From Sclerotinia nivalis (taxonomy: Eukaryota > Ascomycota > Leotiomycetes > Helotiales > Sclerotiniaceae), in assembly GCA_029531795.1 (NCBI GenBank), contig JAPEIS010000002.1:1674001-1738000 (forward strand): a DNA stretch of 64,000 nt, written 5' to 3'. Every line of letters starts with the position of its first letter. The stretch's first letter is position 1. The position numbers and the translations under genes are program-made. Below, piece by piece: positions 44,982 through 56,995 of this stretch. Below the pieces are notes generated by a model, which was not told the origin of the DNA, made no database searches, and was given only the letters and a program-made list of their open reading frames with translations.

Positions 44982-45003
44982 TCCTAAATTATCTTCTAAA
45001 CCA

Positions 45004-48000
45004 TTAATCATTTTACAAACTAATATAACTAAAAACATTACTTTATATAAATTAGCATTTTCCTTAACCAATAATTCTTGTATTGATATAATTCTAATTC
45101 AAGAACCTTATATATTCTCGGATATCTTATATTGAATCATTAAATCCCATCCTGCTTATAAAACTTTCACATTACTTAATAATTGAGAAACCCGATTTTG
45201 TATAATATTTTACATCTATAAAAATACAAACATTCGAATTACTCAACTCCGATCTATATCCTTTTGGGATTTATTATTTTTACAAATTCAATTTTTAATT
45301 GATTCTATTTTTACAATCATTAATATTTATAATACTTTTAGAGATTATACAAATAAAAACCAAACAATATAAACCCTCTTTGATTTATTTTCGAATATTT
45401 TAAATTCTATATTTCTTATAAAAAATCTAAACCTTTATTATTCGAAATGGAATCCTTTTTATTTTCATATTCAAATTCTATAGAATCTTTTACAATCTGA
45501 TTAAATACAAATTTTTTCAATTTTCTTTCTATAATCGGTAAATCTATTTACAATTTGAACAACATTCTCGATTTAGCTTTTCTTTCAGGATTATATACAG
45601 CCAATACAACTTCTGCATTGCATTTGGATACAATTTCCAATTATTAATCCTTATTGATAACTTTGAATTGGAATACAAGATTTCAGAACCCAATCCAAAG
45701 ATTCCGAATCAATATATTAAACAAAAAACTCTTCTTTATTTTATTAACAAAGAATTTATAGAATCTAGATTTACTAACTTTGAATACAATTACAGATCTT
45801 GATAAATTAACTTTAGATATCATTCAAACTCTACAATCAACATATACAGAATCAACTCAAAGATCATTCAATCGAAATATAAATCAACTATAATAAAACA
45901 AGATCTATTAGATAGCTATTCAAGAAAACCGAACAAACAATTCTCCAGAATCAAAACAAAATCTTCGAAAGGTTATTAAAAAAGCAAAAAAGGAATTCTA
46001 ACTTTCTAAACTTGATTCAATCAAGAAAATAAAAGATATCTTTAAAATAACAAAATAGTATCAATCAGTTAGAATATATCGAACTCTTTCTCTAATAGAT
46101 TCTTTAGATCATTCTTTTGTTACAATAATTCAAATTAAAAGAGATCTACTTATCAATAATCTACTGATCAATATAACTAAAGTTAACGATATCCCATTTG
46201 ATTCGTTTTCAACTTTTATTCATTCAATTGTCTTTTTTGCTATCACAATTCAGGATATTCAAACTACTATCCTTCGTATAGATAATACAGCTTCAGGAAT
46301 AAACAAGATCTCTATCAAAATCCTACAATTAATATAACCACTAATCGAACTATATATCTTACAATTCTTTCAAAAATACTTCGAAATAGATTACCATTCT
46401 AAATACTTCCGATCAGCGATTATAATTATCGTTCCGAAACCGAACAAATCAAATTGCATAAACCCTAAATCCTATAAACCAATAACCCTGCTTTCAATAT
46501 TAGGAAAAGATCTCGAATGTTTAATTACAAAAAAGATATCCTGGATTATTATAACCCTCAAAATACTAGCCAAATAACAATTCGGAGCGTTTTCCCTACA
46601 TTCATTAATCGATCTTACAATTTGTTTTACATATAATTTAGAAATAACTTTGAATTCAGATTCTAAAGCTACTTTATTAACTATAAATATCAAAAATACT
46701 TTTGATACTATTCTCCCAGGATATTTGATCTATTGATTCAAAGAACAAGGATAATCTGATAATTTAGTTCGATGAATATAATCATTTTCTACAAATCGAA
46801 TAATTTGTATTCGACTTGACAACGAAACAAAGCGCAACATTAATATTAAATATAATTTACTATAAAACTCCCCAATTTCGTTTATCCTTTTTATACTTTA
46901 TATAGCCCCTTTGTTTTGGTTAAACAATTCTACTCGAAGATTTAGATATACAGACGATATTATATTAATAGCTTTTTCTTCAAACTTACAATCTAATTGT
47001 AATCAATTATAATCCGAAATACTAAAGGCTTTGGATTGAAACAAATCTAAAGAGATCATTTTCGATCCTATAAAGTCTAAACTAATTCATTTCTTCAAAA
47101 ACTCTAGAAAAGATATCGAAAGCTTTATTATCCATACAGAAAATCTTTCAATAATGAAAAAATCAAATCTATTAAAATAATTAAAAGTTTATTTCGATAA
47201 GGAACTGAATTTCAAACCTTATATCCAAATCCTTTTAGTTAAGACTCTTACAATTGTAAATGCATTGCATTCGCTTGAAAGGACAATCCGAAACATCCTA
47301 TCAATTTTGCTTCAAAGAACGATTACAATCTGTATTCTGAAGAAATACTACTTTGCAGCCGAAACCTGATGGCTTAATCAAACTAAAAAACGAAGTCTAA
47401 ACTTCACAATCTCAAATCAAATGAATAAATATTTGAAGCTTTTGAATAAGATTATATTAGTTAGCATTCGAACAATCCTTTTTGTATTTTGTACAATTAA
47501 TACTGCTGTTTTATACAAGGAATCAAATCTGATATCTTCTGAGATTAAGCTAAATTTGATATCCCAAAACTTCGCTACCCGAACAGCTCGATTAGATCCT
47601 AAATATCCCCTTCGAATTCGAACCAAAAATATCCTAGTTAAAGCTAGAATTAGAACTGTTAAATCAAAATTCTCAAGAATTATTCTAACTCTTTTAAAAG
47701 CTAAATATATCAATTCAATTGTTCTTTCCTCTTAAAAGAACAAAGAACTATATATTATCACAAAAACCTAGATCGATAATCCTCTCGATCGTTCGAAGGA
47801 ACGAACAATTAAGGATTTCGAAAAGTTTATATCTATGATTCCAAGAAGTGATTTATAAATCTTCTTCGATAATTCGAAAAACAAAACTCTGAATAGTACT
47901 ATAGGAAATGGATCAGTGATTTATCAATATAATCTACAAATAGATCGACAAACTTTCTTATTAGACTATAATACTGAAATCTTCGATACCGAAGTAATTA

Positions 48001-48868
48001 CAGTTTTGAAAGATGCTCAAACAGCAATACAACTACCCTCAACTAAATTCGCTACAAACCTCTAAGTTTTCTTGGATAACCTAAAAATTGCTATACGATT
48101 AGATTCTTATTCTACTGGATCCTTTCAATCTATATTCGAAGAATTCTACAAACTAATTACAATTTAGCCTTTTAGACTCTGCTTGCCACATACTTGCCCT
48201 AACTCAATTCGAATTCGATGAGTTCCTAAGCATTTGGATATCCCCAAAAACAAAGCAATGAATAAAGCAGCTAAAAAAGAAACAATTCTTCCATTCCCAT
48301 CTAATCCTATCTATACTCTTACCTTTTTAAAAAGAATCACTAAAACGAATACCAAATCAACAAAAGCTAAATTATGAACAATTATAACACTATAAAACTA
48401 CAATGATCTTTTTATAATTTACAATAACAAATCGATTATACTTTCTTTTGATCGAATAATATTAGAATATATTCTAACAATCAGATCTCAACACAACGAT
48501 TTCGCAATATATTACAACCATTTCAATCACGAAGACACTTATATATTATATTCATATAAGAAAAGAAAATCCCCTTTTCATTTTTACTTTTGTAAAATTG
48601 GAAATACTCAAAAAACCCTTTCAAAATTATTATTATCTAAAACCATCCCTTATCTTTTAGAAAGTATAGAAAAAACAACGAAACTAATAATTTAGCTCAA
48701 ATTTACAAAATTCTATCAGGATATATATCCTCGATTCTCTATACAATTTATTGATTGAAGGATTACTTTGATTTTTATTTTTTATTTTTATTTTATATTA
48801 TTTTTGGATTTTCTTTGTATAAAACATTGGATTTTGATTCGGAAAGACTGAGTTTGTATAAACTTTAA
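45004..48868 (+). pseudogene. LINE-B ORF2 (APE-RT-RNase H-zinc motif), copy 3
   Basis: The layout is as in copies 1 and 2. The RT active site still reads RYTDDIILIA near 46945-46975. An open 104-codon piece lies at 47421-47735 in the connection region. RNase H motifs are near 48215 and the zinc region near 48540-48610. The TAA stop at 48866-48868 runs into 15 A. It is heavily interrupted by stops. Confidence 0.72.
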
Positions 48869-49202
48869 AAAAAAAAAAAATTTTTTATATTAATAAAATT
48901 ATATTAAAAAGCTTAATTGCAATAACAAAAAAGAGAAGATCAAAAATCGAAAGATCTAACTGTATTATAGAGGATAGTTGAAATATCTATCTAAGAGATT
49001 AACTCAATACGCAACAACAATTATATAAACCTTGCTAAAGCATTTAATATATATAATACTAGTAAATTTAGATTAGCTAATTAGAAACCCAAGAGTCTTC
49101 CTCCCCTAGCGTCCTTTATCCCAATTGGGAATTTGAGGCCTGTACTTCACACAAAGCCTCGGACGAAAAATATCACATACACATACACATTACGACCACC
49201 TA
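48867..49202 (+). other. 3' UTR of LINE-B copy 3 and right boundary motif
   Basis: Fifteen A follow the stop. The 3' fold is present (GTCC 49111-49114 with GGAC 49161-49164, TCCCAATTGGGA, GAGGC/GCCTC), but its inner hairpin has lost two pairs. The tail is CACATACACATACACAT, then TTACGACCACCTA (49190-49202), where LTR-E resumes. Confidence 0.7.
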
Positions 49203-49318
49203 ATCTCATATTGATCCGATCAAATCATAACGTGTATCCACACGATCGGTTACTGTAAGATCCGTGATCGTAACACTTGAATACACGATCGGTTACTGTA
49301 AGATCCGTGATCGTAACA
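49203..49318. repeat. LTR-E, right part, with a 43-bp tandem repeat
   Basis: It resumes after the LINE-B array and ends GATCGTAACA. The last part is a direct repeat: ACACGATCGGTTACTG... at 49240-49275 recurs identically at 49283-49318. Each unit contains ACGATC/GATCGT and GTTAC/GTAAC inverted repeats. It is followed by TTAAG, the target duplication. Confidence 0.78.
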
Positions 49319-49350
49319 TTAAGGTATAATAGGATAACAGGATCGTTATA
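49319..49350 (-). repeat. TTAAG duplication and remaining end of the Gypsy-A copy 2 3' LTR
   Basis: TTAAG (49319-49323) repeats 31244-31248. The following 27 bases (GTATAATAGGATAACAGG...) align with the inner end of LTR-A (to 5742), with the terminal CACA turned into TATA. Confidence 0.82.
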
Positions 49351-49382
49351 TTATTTTTTTCTCAAAGAAAACAGATTTGTCC

Positions 49383-50531
49383 TCAAGTCTTCCTTTTAAC
49401 CTTTCGTATCGGTGAAATAGGTTTTTGTTTTATCAATATAGCTTTTCTTTTCTTTTGTAATATATTAGAAATAGAATTATCATTGTTGCTCTCGATTTCG
49501 ATAAACTTTACAAAGGTTTTTTTTATCGGAGTTGAAAGGGTTTTCGCGGATTGTTTGGTTTTATATATATGATCCAGTATATCGAATACTACGTTTAATA
49601 TAATAATATCATAATGATAAAGAGATTCATTGTTGAATCGATCTGATATAATATAAATTTCTTCTTCTTCGTATTTTCCAAAAAGGTTACAAAGTAATAT
49701 AATAAGTTTTTTATTTTTCATAAAGGAAAGAGTATAAAAGAAATAAAAGATATCATTTTTGGAATTGATAAGCATCTACGTATATTTTATATCAATCGTA
49801 ACGGATTCCGGAATTCGATTTCTATCGCTTTTATCTTCGCGATTGTATCACTGAAAACGCTCGATAATAGTAGTATTCAGGATTCGATATATATTAATAC
49901 CATTGATCGCTATAATTACGATACAAACAAATTTGAATACGAAAATAGTATTCGTTTGTTATTTTGAATAAACCTCAATAAACAACTTTAAAACTAATAT
50001 TTTGCTTTGAATATAGATGGCTAGTCTTTTCTATAAGAATCCGATATCGAATCTCACACATTTGTCTCTATTAATCATTTCGACGAATTTCATATGTTTT
50101 TCGTCTATATCCTTCTTTGTTATATTCAACTATTTATAAAATTGTCTTGTTCTTTTGAATACATTGAAACAATAAACAAAATCTTCGAAATCGATACTAG
50201 TTTGTATAACTTGTGTTTTGACTATATCGACTATTTGTACTACATCAACGATAAATATATCTGAGTGATTTTCGATAAAATCGATGATATTGAAGAAATG
50301 TATTTCTTTGTTATTCGAAGATACAATTATTTGGGAACTCTTTTTTCGCTTAGAAGAACAACAATCAGTATTTTCCACTACAAAAGGAAGTATAGCAAAC
50401 TTCGAAAAAGGAAAAGCAAAAGAAAAGGAACGATCGTTGACGGAATTATTTGAGAATGAAACCGCAATAGCTTTTCGAAACGAATTGAATAAACCTTTTA
50501 GAAAATTCATAATGAAATTTTTTTTTTTCAA
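49383..50531 (-). pseudogene. Gypsy-A extra ORF downstream of pol (ORF3), copy 2
   Basis: Two open segments (50531-50130, 133 codons; 49775-49383, 130 codons) are separated by 756 bases start to start, so they share a frame. Together they form about 382 codons. They are recognisably homologous to copy 1 throughout (FFNIIDFIENHSDIFIVD, FVYCFNVFKR; C-terminus SPIRKVKRKT). It is conserved in position between the chromodomain and the polypurine tract in both copies. The function is unknown; there is no clear signal peptide, though the middle part is hydrophobic. Confidence 0.55.
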
Positions 50532-50759
50532 TAAATTGAATCGGTTTTATGGAAATACAGTTATTGTATATTGAATAGAATAATAATAAGAAAAAAGAAA
50601 AAGCAAAGTAAAAATCAAAGTAAACAAACAAATAATAGAAAAAGCAAAAACAATAATAGATGATTTTTTGAAATGAATTATAATTTAAATGTAATTTCTT
50701 TTTCGAAGGAAAAAAGAGCAAACAAATAATTCTGTTTTGTAATTCTATTTATAGATTTA

Positions 50760-51135
50760 CTATTTGCGAATTCGTTGTAATCGTTGTTACTATTCTTTTA
50801 GATTCTTATCCATTCAGGAAAATGATTAGAAGGTTCTATAATTTCAGAATATTGAATATAGAACTCCTATATCTTATACAGAATATATATAATATTGAAA
50901 TAGTAATACTACATAGAATTATTATCATATCCTACCCATTTTACCTTGTATCGGATCTGTCCGCGGAGAAGTTTCGATGCTAGGATTTACTGCATTTCGA
51001 ATTCTGTATTTGCCACTACTACAATAGATGAAAAAGGTTCGATACATTGTTTAGGAATTGGGTTTTTTGCAGCTTTTCGTAATTTATTGGGGGAAAAGAC
51101 TTTATAGACTTGTATACTTTCAGGAAGGTTCAATC
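50760..51135 (-). pseudogene. pol: Gypsy-A pol, C-terminal end (chromodomain), copy 2
   Basis: The minus strand reads FNIIYILYKI-EFYIQYSEIIEPSNHFPEWIRI near 50790-50920, matching the chromodomain end of copy 1, with the Trp preserved here. It is separated from the rest of pol by the copia insertion (51141-56990). Confidence 0.65.
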
Positions 51136-51140
51136 GATAC

Positions 51141-51348
51141 TGTCGGGATCACAGTCATATGATCATGAACCGTAATTAAATCATATGATCGTATTAGATC
51201 ATGTGATCATAAGGGACTGTACGAGCTCCTTCAAATATGTATTTAAGGAGCTCGTTCTTTCAATATAGATAGTAACAATTAAGAATCAAGTTTTATCAAA
51301 TAGACTAAAGTACTTTACACTTTGAACCTTATCATTTCAATACCAACA
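51141..51348 (+). repeat. 5' LTR of the copia element
   Basis: It contains three copies of a palindrome-like ATCATATGATC motif within its first 75 bases (near 51155, 51182 and 51205) and an inverted pair GAGCTCCTT/AAGGAGCTC around 51220-51254, probably U3/R features. Confidence 0.85.
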
Positions 51349-51807
51349 CTAATTAGTGATATCACAAATTAGGGGACTTGAATATCTTTAAGGAATACCG
51401 TTTTCCTGAAGGATCTTTTGAGAACCAATTGAATCAATTTGAAGAGATATCAATCTCCAAACAAATGAATACTGTTTCTATTTGGGTATCAAGAATACCG
51501 TTTTCTTGCTTTGCTAGGATATTGGCATGTTAATGAGTCAATTCTGAATACCGTTTTCAGAAGGAAACTCAAGGGAGTTCGACTGCTACTGTAGTAGTTA
51601 GATTCCTGCATCTATTATATATTTTGTATATGAATTGTAATACAAATATACTCTTTTTCTTTCTTTTGAAATATATTCTTTCAAGAATCTATAATTCAAC
51701 AAATAATTTAAACAATATACTTTTCTATTTTACTTCTTTATTCTTTTGAAAAACATACTATTTACGAATCCGAAAACAATAGCAATATATCTAGAAAGAT
51801 CTTCATT

Positions 51808-53160
51808 ATGGATATACTAAATCCACTATTTGATGGTTATAATTATCTTGTTGTAAAGAAGAAATTCAGAAATTGGATTGCTGCAAGAAAGGATGAATAT
51901 GGAAACGTTGAAGTCATCAATGATTATATTATATTCAAATACTTTCAATATGATAAAGAACAGATTATTGATTACAATTTTACAGAAATCCTATGGGACG
52001 ATTTCGGAGGCTTCAAATTAAAGCATTTCAGTGTTGTCGATAAAACAAAACTTCAAAAACTCAGGAAAGTTCTATATATTAATGAAGTATTTGTATTGAA
52101 AGACGGTATGGAATCCGATTAAGCATTTTATACTGCTGTAAGGATAAGAGATTATATTCTATAAACAGAATAACAGATCAAAGAATATATAAAAGATAAT
52201 AGCATTCCATCATTTAAATTTCGATCAGAAGAATGTCTATACTAGATCGCTATAGATTATAATCGAAATACTAAAGAAGATCCACCTTCAAAAGTATCTC
52301 AACAAGAAGAAGAAGAAGAAGAAGAAGGAGATAATTCAAACGAACAATTTGATATCGATAATAGTAAAGAGAAAAAGAAAGGAAGAAGAATAGAAAATAG
52401 TTATCAATCATTTATCAATCTATTAAGGATCTACAACGATAATGAAAAATATAAAGAGGATAATGATAATTTTGATTACAAACTTTCAATCTTTTGGGAA
52501 ATAATATGATGAGTAGAAGTTTCAAAAGAATTACTTTTCAAAATATTCCCTATTATATTTAAAGGAAATGCATTTGAATTCTTTTATATCAATTATACAG
52601 AACTATTAATTACCTTCAAAGAAATATGTGTTTTTGTTAAACAAAATTTCGAAGGAGATTAATATCATCGTTATATGTTATACAAATGGAACAATACAAT
52701 TTTAAAAGGGATTCAAAAGAAAAACAAAGACAAATCCTTAAATGATTATTTGATATTAATGATTAAGGATCTATATTAATTACAATTAAAGCTTGAATTA
52801 GAGATACGTTTAACAAAACATTTTTATATACAATTAATGCAAGTATATGAGGATATTCCGGTATGTAATATAGTATGTATAGATACAAAAGAGGATATAT
52901 TAGAATTCATCAATCAATTAAAACAATCCATTAATATTTGGGAAAAGATTAATAAGAAAGATAAGGATTCAATATTCTTTATTGATCGAAAATACTATTA
53001 TAATCATCGATACGATTTCTACTTTCGAAACAACTCTCGAAATTGTGATCTAAAATACTGGATTTGCAAAAAGAAAGGATATCGTTCTATTAAATACTCG
53101 AAAGAAGAACAAGAAAAGTTTAAATAACAATATAGAGCGAAATTTAGAAAAGGCAATAAT
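51808..53160 (+). pseudogene. gag: Copia gag region
   Basis: The ATG at 51808 starts MDILNPLFDGYNYLVV, close after the leader. A Glu-rich stretch lies near 52300-52340. At about 53062-53090 the translation NCDLKYWICKKKGYRSIKYS is a degenerate CCHC knuckle (CWICGKKGHRSxxH-like). All open pieces from 51808 to about 56420 are in one frame, so gag and pol were one polyprotein without a frameshift. Stops interrupt it, for example after MESD at 52122. Confidence 0.75.
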
Positions 53161-56100
53161 TATACTTTTAAATAATGTTTTAATCAATGGTTAATAAACT
53201 ATAAAGGGGAATCAATCGATAATGAAAACGAATCCGATAAGGAAATGGGAGCCTTTTTCGCAGATCTAGAACTCAATGATGATGATAAAAAGATCGACGA
53301 TAGTTTCTTTACTAGTTTAGGATCTATCAATGGAAGGGAAGTATTCAATTAATTAATCAATCAATCCTTTCGTTATATAATGATCAAAGAAATTAAAACT
53401 GAATTATTCTATGAAGAATCAATCTATACTAGTAAAGAGTTTTACGATATATGTATCGATATAGGGGCTGCAAGACTTTCAATAGTAGGATTCGATCAGT
53501 ATCAAGTATGGCAAAAGATATCCTATATCGAATACGATCCAAAAATAGCCGGAATAGTGAATATTAAGTTTGGAAAAGGAATTGTAACTTCAGTAGGGTT
53601 ATTTTTTATTATACTATTATTCGGAATAGTAGAATTTTATATTCTTGAAATAGATATTCCATTCTTATTAAGTTTAGCAGATATGGATCGATTCAAGATT
53701 TTCTACAATAATGTTATTAATGAATTAGTTATACCAATATGAAATTTTTTAGTTATTCGATGATTTAATTATACTTTCCTAGTTTGGAAGATCAATATTA
53801 ATGTATTTATTCAGGAATCAATCCAATATAATGAATGCTATATGACTAACATCGAATTTCGTCAATTGTATCGATGATTCGGTTATCCTTCTGTAAAGAG
53901 ATTCCATCGAATTTTATAATGAGTAGATTATAAAGAAGACTACAATGTTATCAAGTATTTTACCAAATATTGTGAATACTATCAAAAATATGGAAAATCG
54001 TTTGGAAGATTCAAGTTTATATTACCTGAGGATATTGAGTTCAATTATTCTATTATGGTTGATATTATATATATCAATAGGAAACCCGTTCTTTATATAG
54101 TAAACGAGGCAATTTGTTATCAAATAGCTTGATAGCTAGAAAATATCTTTGCGAAGTATATATGGGATAAAATTAGAGAATATTGGATTGATGTTTATAT
54201 TGGATTGCTTGAATATATTGTTTATAATATAGGAAAGAACTTTATAGTAAAAGAATTTATACAATATATAAATACAATAGCTATTATTATGAAGGGTGTA
54301 TCTGTAGAAGTATACAATTCTATTGGTATAGTAGAATGTTATCATTATTTATTTCGAAGAGTTTATATTATATTAAATCAAAAACTCAAAGATACAGAAC
54401 TTACGAATACAATGTTGTTCCAAATAGTTGTCAAAGTTGTAAATAATATAACAGGATCTGATGGAATTATATCTATTTTATTAGTATTCGATATTTACTC
54501 TTGAATGAATGAAATCAATCCATCAATCGAAACTATTGTTTAATATGTTAATGCTATTTGGAAAGCTATAGAAGAAGTACAAAAGATTTGAGTAGAATGT
54601 CAAGTATAGAAAGTATTAAAACAACGAAACGGATCTTCTATTTCAAAAGTTCATATATTATTTATCAATTCTGATGTTTTAATATGAAGAGAAGGTAAAA
54701 GAGGTAATCGATCTGGAGAATAAATTGGACCTTATAAACTATTAGCTATGAAAGGAGAAATATGTTCAATTCAATTTTCAAATGGACCAACAAGATTCAG
54801 ATCTATTGTTGTACGACCATTTTATACTGAATCAGAATCAGAAGAATCAGAAGAAATCAACAATGAAGAAATCGACAATAGTAACAATGAGGAAATTGAT
54901 AATAACGACGATAACAATACTATTATAGTAGAAACTCCTTTGTAATTTATATCTCCAATAATATCAATGTTATAATCTAAAACATCATTACTAGAAGAAC
55001 AATCAAGAATCTGACTTCGAAAGAAGGTAAGAAGCAATTTGGTCAATATGGTTAATATGGTCAATTCCGATGATAAAATTAAAACAAGCGAAAAACCATC
55101 ACTTCAAATTACAATATTCCTTCAAGAAATGGAAGAAGAAGAGTTTCTAGATCTATTTGATGAAATATTCGTCGAAAATGGAGATCCATCTTTTTGATAT
55201 ATTGAATTATGTTAAAAAGAGTTTAATGGGTTTATGGAAAGTGGAGTTTTCGAGGAAGTTAAAGAAAGTGATATTTTTAAAGGAACAAGAATCTTTAGAT
55301 TACGATTTGTTGATGAAATGAAATACAAAGATACAGAAAAAGCATTCCCAAAGTCAAGATTAGTAATTCAAGTATATCATAATAAAGGAAAAACTAGTAT
55401 TTTAATACAATCATCTATATTTTAAAAAACCGGGTAATGTATTATTATAGCATTTGCAACAATATTGAAAAAGAGTATGAAAACTGATATTCTTTTATGA
55501 GATATTATACAAGTATATATACAATCAGTTACGAATCTGAATAGGATATTCTATACTCGATCCTTAATAGAATTCAAACTACCAAAAGAAATACTATAGT
55601 GTATTATCAAATCATTATATAGCGTTCTTGAAGCCGGAAACCATTGGTTTGGAATATATCATAGTCATTATTAAGAAAAGCTAGGAATGATATAATTAAC
55701 CTTTGATCCTTGTTTATTATATACGAATAAAAAGGGCTTTGGTATTATAGGATTACAAATTGATGATATATTTATCGTAATCAACAAAGAATTCGCAAAA
55801 CTAAAACAAAAACAATTAGAAAAGGTGAATTTTATAACAAAGGAACGAAAGTATCTATTAGAAGATACATTTCTCAAATTCAATGAAAGTATAATCTCTT
55901 TGAAAAACAACAAGTTTTATTTTAATCAAAAGAAACAATGTGATAATCTAAAATTAATTATATCAGAAAACTCAGATTTGAAAGGGATAAAAGGCAAAAT
56001 CCATACGAATGTTATCTCCAAGGATTAGTATATCGTTCAATATACTCGAGGAATATATATAGCCACTATTTATCAATTAGAAACTTCTTATCATTTTTCA

Positions 56101-56735
56101 ATCGCTATCCAAGTAATTAACCCAAAAGAAAACGATACCAAGAAGTTCAACAAAACTATTAAATAGCAAATGGAAAATCTATCAAGAGGATTCATTTTTG
56201 TACCACTTGATTTAAATAATATAAAAGTAATTGTTTTCACAGATGTATCCTTTGCTAATAATACAGATATATTATTTCAAATTGGATATATAATTTGTTT
56301 AATGGATAAAGATAACAATACTAATATTGTTCATTGGTCTTTTGTTAAATACAAAAGAATAACAAAAAGCATTCTAGCATCTGAACTATACAGATTAATT
56401 CTAAATTTTGATATAGAAGCGCAATCAAAAATACTATTAATATTATTATTCAATTAGAAAAACAGATCCCTTTTTCTGTATATATCGATTCTAATTTACT
56501 ATTTGAATTACTCATTAAGCTAGGTTTTATTGTAGAGAAGAGATTTATGATCGATATTCTTTCGTTACGATAATCCTACGAATGAAGAGAAATCACTGAA
56601 ATCAAATGGATCGATGGAGGATCGAACCCTGTTGATACTATAATTAAAGATAAATCCTATCAAATACTAAAGGAGCTAATCGATACAAACAAGATTATTA
56701 TCAAAAAGACGAAATAGATAGAAAGAGAGGATTAA
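53161..56735 (+). pseudogene. pol: Copia pol region (PR-IN-RT-RNase H)
   Basis: Protease: IDIGAARLS near 53458 (DTG-type site) and PFLLSLADMDR near 53660. Integrase: FRQLYR-FGYPSVKRFH near 53858 (pre-integrase zinc region), a catalytic Asp in MVDIIY near 54058, and NSIGIVECYHY near 54316 carrying the Glu. RT: FRLRFVDEMKYKD near 55290 and the active site LQIDDIFIV near 55755. RNase H: VFTDVSFANN near 56233, then KSILASELY. A one-base deletion near 56420 shifts the frame before the C-terminus, which ends LKELIDTNKIIIKKTK (56735). RIP stops are scattered, so it is dead but almost full length. Confidence 0.83.
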
Positions 56736-56782
56736 AGAACTGAAGGGATTCGGATCACATGACTTTTTAGAGAAGTTGCTAG

Positions 56783-56990
56783 TGTCGGGATCACAATCAT
56801 ATGACCATAAACCGTAATTAAATCATATGATCGTATTAGATCATATAATCATAAGGGACTGTACGAGCTCCTTCAAATATATATTTAAGGAGTTCGTTCT
56901 TTCAATATAGATAGTAACAATTAAAAATCAAGTTTTATCAAATAGACTAAAGTACTTTACACTTTGAACCTTACCATTTCGATACCAACA
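56783..56990 (+). repeat. 3' LTR of the copia element
   Basis: It has the same 208 bases as the 5' LTR without indels. The differences are all transitions. It is followed by the GATAC target duplication. Confidence 0.88.
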
Positions 56991-56995
56991 GATAC

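Larger units (their letters stand above)
43322..49189 (+). mobile_element. LINE-B copy 3 of the tandem array
   Basis: It lies between the boundary motifs at 43309-43321 and 49190-49202. It has the longest 5' end of the three (AACAGAGAAACACACCTTCC before the common part). It is the most degraded copy: long stretches (about 43500-45000) have lost nearly all G on the plus strand, a strand-biased G-to-A pattern. Confidence 0.85.
51136..56995 (+). mobile_element. Copia-like LTR retrotransposon (Ty1/copia), complete
   Basis: Two 208-bp LTRs (51141-51348 and 56783-56990) with TGTCGGG...CCAACA ends are flanked by GATAC duplications (51136-51140 and 56991-56995). The interior holds a single gag-pol reading frame in the order gag, PR, IN, RT, RNase H, which defines copia. 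It lies in the integrase region of Gypsy-A copy 2. The LTRs differ at ten positions by my count, all transitions. Confidence 0.92.

Noticed and set aside
54822..55064. Minus-strand Ser/Leu/Ile-rich 80-codon frame
   Set aside because: It is the complement of a Glu/Asn-rich linker of the copia integrase; pure low complexity.
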